Shown here: piece after piece, positions 60,768 through 64,000 of the stretch
Layout: every line of letters begins with the position of its first letter
Numbering within the stretch: the first letter of the stretch is position 1
From: Promethearchaeota archaeon
GTDB lineage: Archaea; Asgardarchaeota; Lokiarchaeia; Sigyniarchaeales; SOKP01
Direction of reading: 5' to 3'
NCBI GenBank assembly: GCA_029838195.1
Contig: JALGVJ010000001.1
Location: 227,107 to 291,106, forward strand
Length of the DNA stretch: 64,000 bases
Position numbers and translations under genes: made by a program
Notes under the pieces: generated by a model
Database searches by the model: none
The model's input: only the letters and a program-made list of their open reading frames with translations
What the model was told of the DNA's origin: nothing

Positions 60768-62624
60768 TTAGAGATAAATCACTAAGCCGGTCATTTCAAT
60801 CCAAATGGCAATGAAGGTAAATATGAATGCTCCGAGAAACACGCGGCCAGTTTTCCGATAGAAATAAACGGATAATAGAAACAATAAGGCTGCCAAGGGA
60901 ATGAACGACATGAGTTGAATTTCCATCATGGGTGACACCCATTCAATACCATTTAATATGGGACTCCCTCCAAACCACATGGGTATGTATTGAAGTAAAA
61001 TGACGATGACAAGCCCGAAGAGCATGGCATAACATGTTTTTAACCACCAAATCAAGGTCGTCTTGAGTTCGGAGCTCTCTTCTTTTTGACGGAGTTGTCC
61101 AAACAAGAAGACACCGCCATTCATTAAGCTGAATGCTAACAAGGCCCAAATGTAAAACCAAAACTTTATAAACCGCGATAATGTCGTAAATGGTTTTAAA
61201 AAAGACCAGATTCCCCGAAATTCAACGCTAAGAAGATAGTATGCCGGCAGGGTCCAAAGGTACATCCATCCAAATAAAATGAGAGCCATTATCACGGTTT
61301 TTCCAAAAATGATCCAATTAACCGGGATTTTCTGTCCTTCTGTTCCCTCAAAACCGAAACCCATATCGATTAAGGAAATGCTAGGATCTGTTTTCTTAAT
61401 AGAATTATACCATCTTCGAAATAATACAAAGGATATGATTGCATTAATGATGAACCATAGCATGAAAGCCGAAGCAATGCCTATCGTATATATGGGAGGC
61501 AAAATAAGGGGATTAGGAAACGTATTCGTGAAACCGAAAGGAACGTACGGCGTTAAAAACAAATAAGTAATTCCTCCTATAGCGGCATTAATGGTGGCGA
61601 ATGTCCACCACTTCTTTTTTTCCGTGGTAATGACTTTTTGAGGGAGAGGTTGAGCCACGCTCTCAAAAAAAGGTGTTCTTACTAATATTTTAAATATCGG
61701 AATGATGGAAAGAATGGTCGTGAGTAAGGCAATCAACCCGAATACTTCCGAACCAATCCAAATTTGGTTAGCTGGATTGGCAATTATCCACGCTTCTGCC
61801 TCAGATAGCCCCTTGAGTGCTTGGAGCATCCAGGCAACAATTTCAGAGGTGGCTTTAATGCTACATGTTAGACCGGGATGAGTAGATCTTATTAAGGCAT
61901 GTCTTCTAGCTGTACCATCCGAGAAACTTCCATATGTTTTATCAGCCTCTCCTACCGGAACGCCATAATTAGACGCAATCTGAGCATAACCTCGTTCCAA
62001 CCAAGCTTGGCGATTCTCGAGTGCACTCCTTCCAAACTCTTCTCGAATGGCCCAAAGATGAAGTAAATTATGATAATTTGGATTTGCATCATCTGCGCTC
62101 GGTGCAAACGATTGGACGGCAATTGCGTCATGATCTGGAAATGCTAAAGCGATCTCTCTTGCCCTGGTGGAGCCCATGGAATGTCCAAATATGCCCATCT
62201 TATCTGCGTTTACGAATGGCAAACTTTTAAGATATGCGTACCCATCTAAATAGGAATTGGTTGGCAAAATCATGTCCGTAATTAAGCTGCCACCCGAATC
62301 GCCATGGCCTGCTTGATCCAGAGAGAGCACGACGAATCCCGCTCGAGCCAATTCAATAGCGCCGGGACGTTCGACATCTTTATCATTATTAAACCCATGC
62401 AAACCAAGAATTCCTGGAGCTGGATTGGATGCGCTCACTCCAACAGGACGATACAACTTGCCGACTAGGCGCTCTCCATTACTACCGGTAAAATAGACAA
62501 TCTGTACATCAATAGCTCCAAAATCATTCTGAAAAGCGGAGGACATTATTGCTGAAAAATTTAGAATAAAAACGCATGCTATTAATACAAGAGCAATTTT
62601 ATCATCTTTTATTTTTTTTAACAT
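60768..62624 (-). CDS. Alpha/beta hydrolase fused to a C-terminal multi-helix membrane domain
   Basis: A 618-residue protein. An N-terminal signal anchor (10-30) is followed by an alpha/beta hydrolase (about 38-265): LGLHGFNNDKD oxyanion region, LDQAGHGDSGG, nucleophile Ser149 in GHSMGS and a likely His in STHPG. About seven membrane helices then fill residues 290-618. The hydrolase should face outside. It could act on lipids or peptides at the membrane. The C-terminal membrane domain has no recognised family. Confidence 0.78.
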   Translation of the reverse strand: MLKKIKDDKIALVLIACVFILNFSAIMSSAFQNDFGAIDVQIVYFTGSNGERLVGKLYRPVGVSASNPAPGILGLHGFNNDKDVERPGAIELARAGFVVLSLDQAGHGDSGGSLITDMILPTNSYLDGYAYLKSLPFVNADKMGIFGHSMGSTRAREIALAFPDHDAIAVQSFAPSADDANPNYHNLLHLWAIREEFGRSALENRQAWLERGYAQIASNYGVPVGEADKTYGSFSDGTARRHALIRSTHPGLTCSIKATSEIVAWMLQALKGLSEAEAWIIANPANQIWIGSEVFGLIALLTTILSIIPIFKILVRTPFFESVAQPLPQKVITTEKKKWWTFATINAAIGGITYLFLTPYVPFGFTNTFPNPLILPPIYTIGIASAFMLWFIINAIISFVLFRRWYNSIKKTDPSISLIDMGFGFEGTEGQKIPVNWIIFGKTVIMALILFGWMYLWTLPAYYLLSVEFRGIWSFLKPFTTLSRFIKFWFYIWALLAFSLMNGGVFLFGQLRQKEESSELKTTLIWWLKTCYAMLFGLVIVILLQYIPMWFGGSPILNGIEWVSPMMEIQLMSFIPLAALLFLLSVYFYRKTGRVFLGAFIFTFIAIWIEMTGLVIYL

Positions 62625-62972
62625 TGGTTTTCATCTCAAGACATTTAATCTTAAATTAGGGTGATTGACATTTTGTTTTTGAAATATTTAAATATATATC
62701 TTATAATTTGTTACAAATTCTTTTTTAATTTTCCTATTTCCTCATTAGATGATTTAATTAGAAAAAGAATTTTTAACATGGGGATCCTAAATCTTATAAT
62801 GACGACTTAAATTAATGGAATCCATTTAAAAACAACACGGGAAAGGAAAATGAGTTAATTAAAAAATGCTTCATGGATGACGTTTTCTCTTTTCACGTTT
62901 TATAAAAATTTAAATAGAGAGCGACCTAACTTTCAATTAATTCAATAAGATTATAAAGTACATGACCAAGCA
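62625..62972. other. Divergent intergenic region
   Basis: About 350 AT-rich bases. A TATA-like TTTATAAAAATTTAAA near 62899-62914 would serve the YdjC-family gene. No other feature is seen. Confidence 0.4.
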
Positions 62973-63857
62973 ATGGTATCAAATTTAATAGAAAAATTAG
63001 GATTTGAGCCTTCTGAAAAGGTAATAATTATTCATATTGATGATATCGCATTTTCTCATTCCTCTAATGTTGCATCTTTCGAATGCTTGGATTTTGGCGT
63101 GGCTAGTTGCGGCTCCATTATCGTTCCAGCTCCTTGGTTTAATGAAACCGTGGAAATTTATAAGAAAAATCCGAAATATGACGTTGGCGTTCATTTAACT
63201 CTCACTTGTGAATATGAACGATACAGGTGGCGAGCTCTTAGTAGCGTGGACCCTAAAAGTGGTTTATTAGCTCCGGATAGGGCTTTATGGAAAACAGCTG
63301 AAGAGGCCATTCAGAATGTACCCGTGGAAGCGGCAGAACAAGAAATGCGGGCACAAATCCAATTGGCTCTTGATAGTGGAATAGATATTACTCATATCGA
63401 TTCTCATATGGGTACTGTCATGGATCCAAAGTATCTCCCCACATACTTGAAATTAGCAAGAGAATTCGGAGTTCCTGCTTTTTTCCCGCGAGTTACAGGA
63501 GATCAATTACGAGCTATTGGCTTGGGGGATCAAGTGGATGTATATCTTAAATTATTTGAAAAACTGAGCGATATGGGCATTCCTATCCTCGATCACATGG
63601 TAATTGACACGCTCCATGCCGTTGAAAATAAAGTTAATTATTATTGTGAATTATTCAAGCAGATAAAACCAGGCGTCACACATTTGCTTTTTCATCCCGC
63701 AAAAATGACCGAAGAATTAAAAGCCATAGTTCCGGAAACGGCAGATGCAAGAAACCAAGATTACGAGGCTTTTACAAATCCTCGAATCAAGGAATGCGTG
63801 GAAGAAAATGACTTGAAGATAATTGGCTATCGGCAGATTCGAGAAATTCTTGAATGA
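62973..63857 (+). CDS. YdjC/ChbG-family carbohydrate deacetylase
   Basis: A 294-residue metal-dependent deacetylase. Metal and catalytic residues are D23-D24 (HIDDIAFS), His74 (VGVHLTLT) and His141/His145 (HIDSHMG), with HLLFHPA near the end. Members remove N-acetyl groups from chitobiose-like sugars. It may take part in glycan recycling. The ATG is supported by the start of the first strand; a nearby upstream ATG is out of frame. Confidence 0.88.
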   Translation: MVSNLIEKLGFEPSEKVIIIHIDDIAFSHSSNVASFECLDFGVASCGSIIVPAPWFNETVEIYKKNPKYDVGVHLTLTCEYERYRWRALSSVDPKSGLLAPDRALWKTAEEAIQNVPVEAAEQEMRAQIQLALDSGIDITHIDSHMGTVMDPKYLPTYLKLAREFGVPAFFPRVTGDQLRAIGLGDQVDVYLKLFEKLSDMGIPILDHMVIDTLHAVENKVNYYCELFKQIKPGVTHLLFHPAKMTEELKAIVPETADARNQDYEAFTNPRIKECVEENDLKIIGYRQIREILE

Positions 63858-63874
63858 GGTTTTCATAATTTAAA

Positions 63875-63887
63875 TTTTTTTTTTTTT
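63875..63887 (+). terminator. T-tract terminator
   Basis: Thirteen T in a row, 18 bases after the deacetylase stop codon. Confidence 0.5.
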
Positions 63888-63916
63888 ATGAGGTAGCAAA
63901 TTAATCTCACCTCCGA

Positions 63917-64000
63917 CTAAATTGCGGCCCCGCCTTTTTTTGCTTTTTGTCGAACATGCTTATTCACATCCACGTCAAATTCCCTGTATTGCTTGCTTCT
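63917..64000 (-). CDS. C-terminal end of a gene running past the window edge
   Basis: An open minus-strand frame without a start, ending in a basic tail (QKAKKGGAAI) before a TAG stop. The coding-like amino acid content (REFDVDVNKH) suggests the end of a real protein. Its identity cannot be told from 27 residues. Confidence 0.45.
   Translation of the reverse strand, partial: RSKQYREFDVDVNKHVRQKAKKGGAAI

Overview
This AT-rich window reads as a chromosome segment of an Asgard (Promethearchaeota, Lokiarchaeia-like) archaeon. Archaeal signs are a 70-residue histone, an Sm-like protein, an intron-bearing tRNA-Arg, archaeal-type cobalamin genes (cobY, cbiZ, archaeal cobT), tungsten aldehyde:ferredoxin oxidoreductase and indolepyruvate:ferredoxin oxidoreductase, T-tract terminators and TATA-box promoters. 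Asgard-like signs are Ras-family GTPases (one fused to a roadblock domain), a RING finger protein, standalone or membrane-tethered roadblock/longin-like domains, and a seven-bladed FG-GAP-type propeller. The assignment is inferred from gene content; no rRNA is present.

Layout. 0-6.4 kb: RING-TPR protein, roadblock-GTPase fusion, CoiA-like nuclease, SCP2 protein, isopropylmalate-dehydrogenase-family enzyme, histone. 6.9-12.7 kb: MoaD-like protein plus tungsten AOR, an MFS carrier, a CocE-type hydrolase. 13.0-15.8 kb: a Ras-like GTPase converging on two tandem genes that each encode seven membrane helices plus a cytoplasmic longin/roadblock-like domain. 16-21.3 kb: methyltransferase, tRNA-Arg(CCU), a small zinc protein, Sm protein with a decayed second copy, metallophosphoesterase, PAP2 phosphatase. 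21.4-24.2 kb: iorA-iorB. 24.5-36.6 kb: a nearly complete corrinoid uptake, salvage and nucleotide-loop assembly locus (btuF-btuC-btuD-cobD-Cys-rich protein-cobQ-cbiB-cobS-cobY-cbiZ-phosphatase, with divergent cobT). 36.7-45.6 kb: acetyltransferase, a divergent Ni-CODH homologue, a GPH symporter, dihydrolipoyl dehydrogenase, glycerate 2-kinase, zinc ribbon protein. 45.6-51.1 kb: membrane protein, a cytosolic beta-sandwich protein, the propeller protein, a solo longin-like domain. 51.2-64 kb: small Cys/zinc proteins, MBL hydrolase, UroD-like methyltransferase, acetoacetyl-CoA synthetase-like ligase, cold shock protein, a hydrolase-membrane fusion and a YdjC-family deacetylase.

How the genes work together. 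The cobalamin locus imports corrinoids, strips incomplete ones to cobyric acid (CbiZ), rebuilds the aminopropanol arm (CobD, CbiB) and attaches the lower ligand (CobY, CobT, CobS, phosphatase). A 19-bp palindrome resembling a DtxR-type box sits between the two divergent arms. AOR and IOR are consistent with ferredoxin-linked peptide fermentation.

Most notable: (1) a CooS homologue with most CODH metal ligands but Ile-Glu at the position of the Cys294-Cys295 pair, a ligand set part-way to hybrid cluster protein; (2) a putative membrane receptor system of two 7TM-longin proteins beside a Ras-like GTPase; (3) a roadblock-GTPase-third-domain fusion with a non-canonical switch II; (4) a RING-TPR protein; (5) a decayed second Sm gene whose surviving end differs from the intact copy only by synonymous changes.
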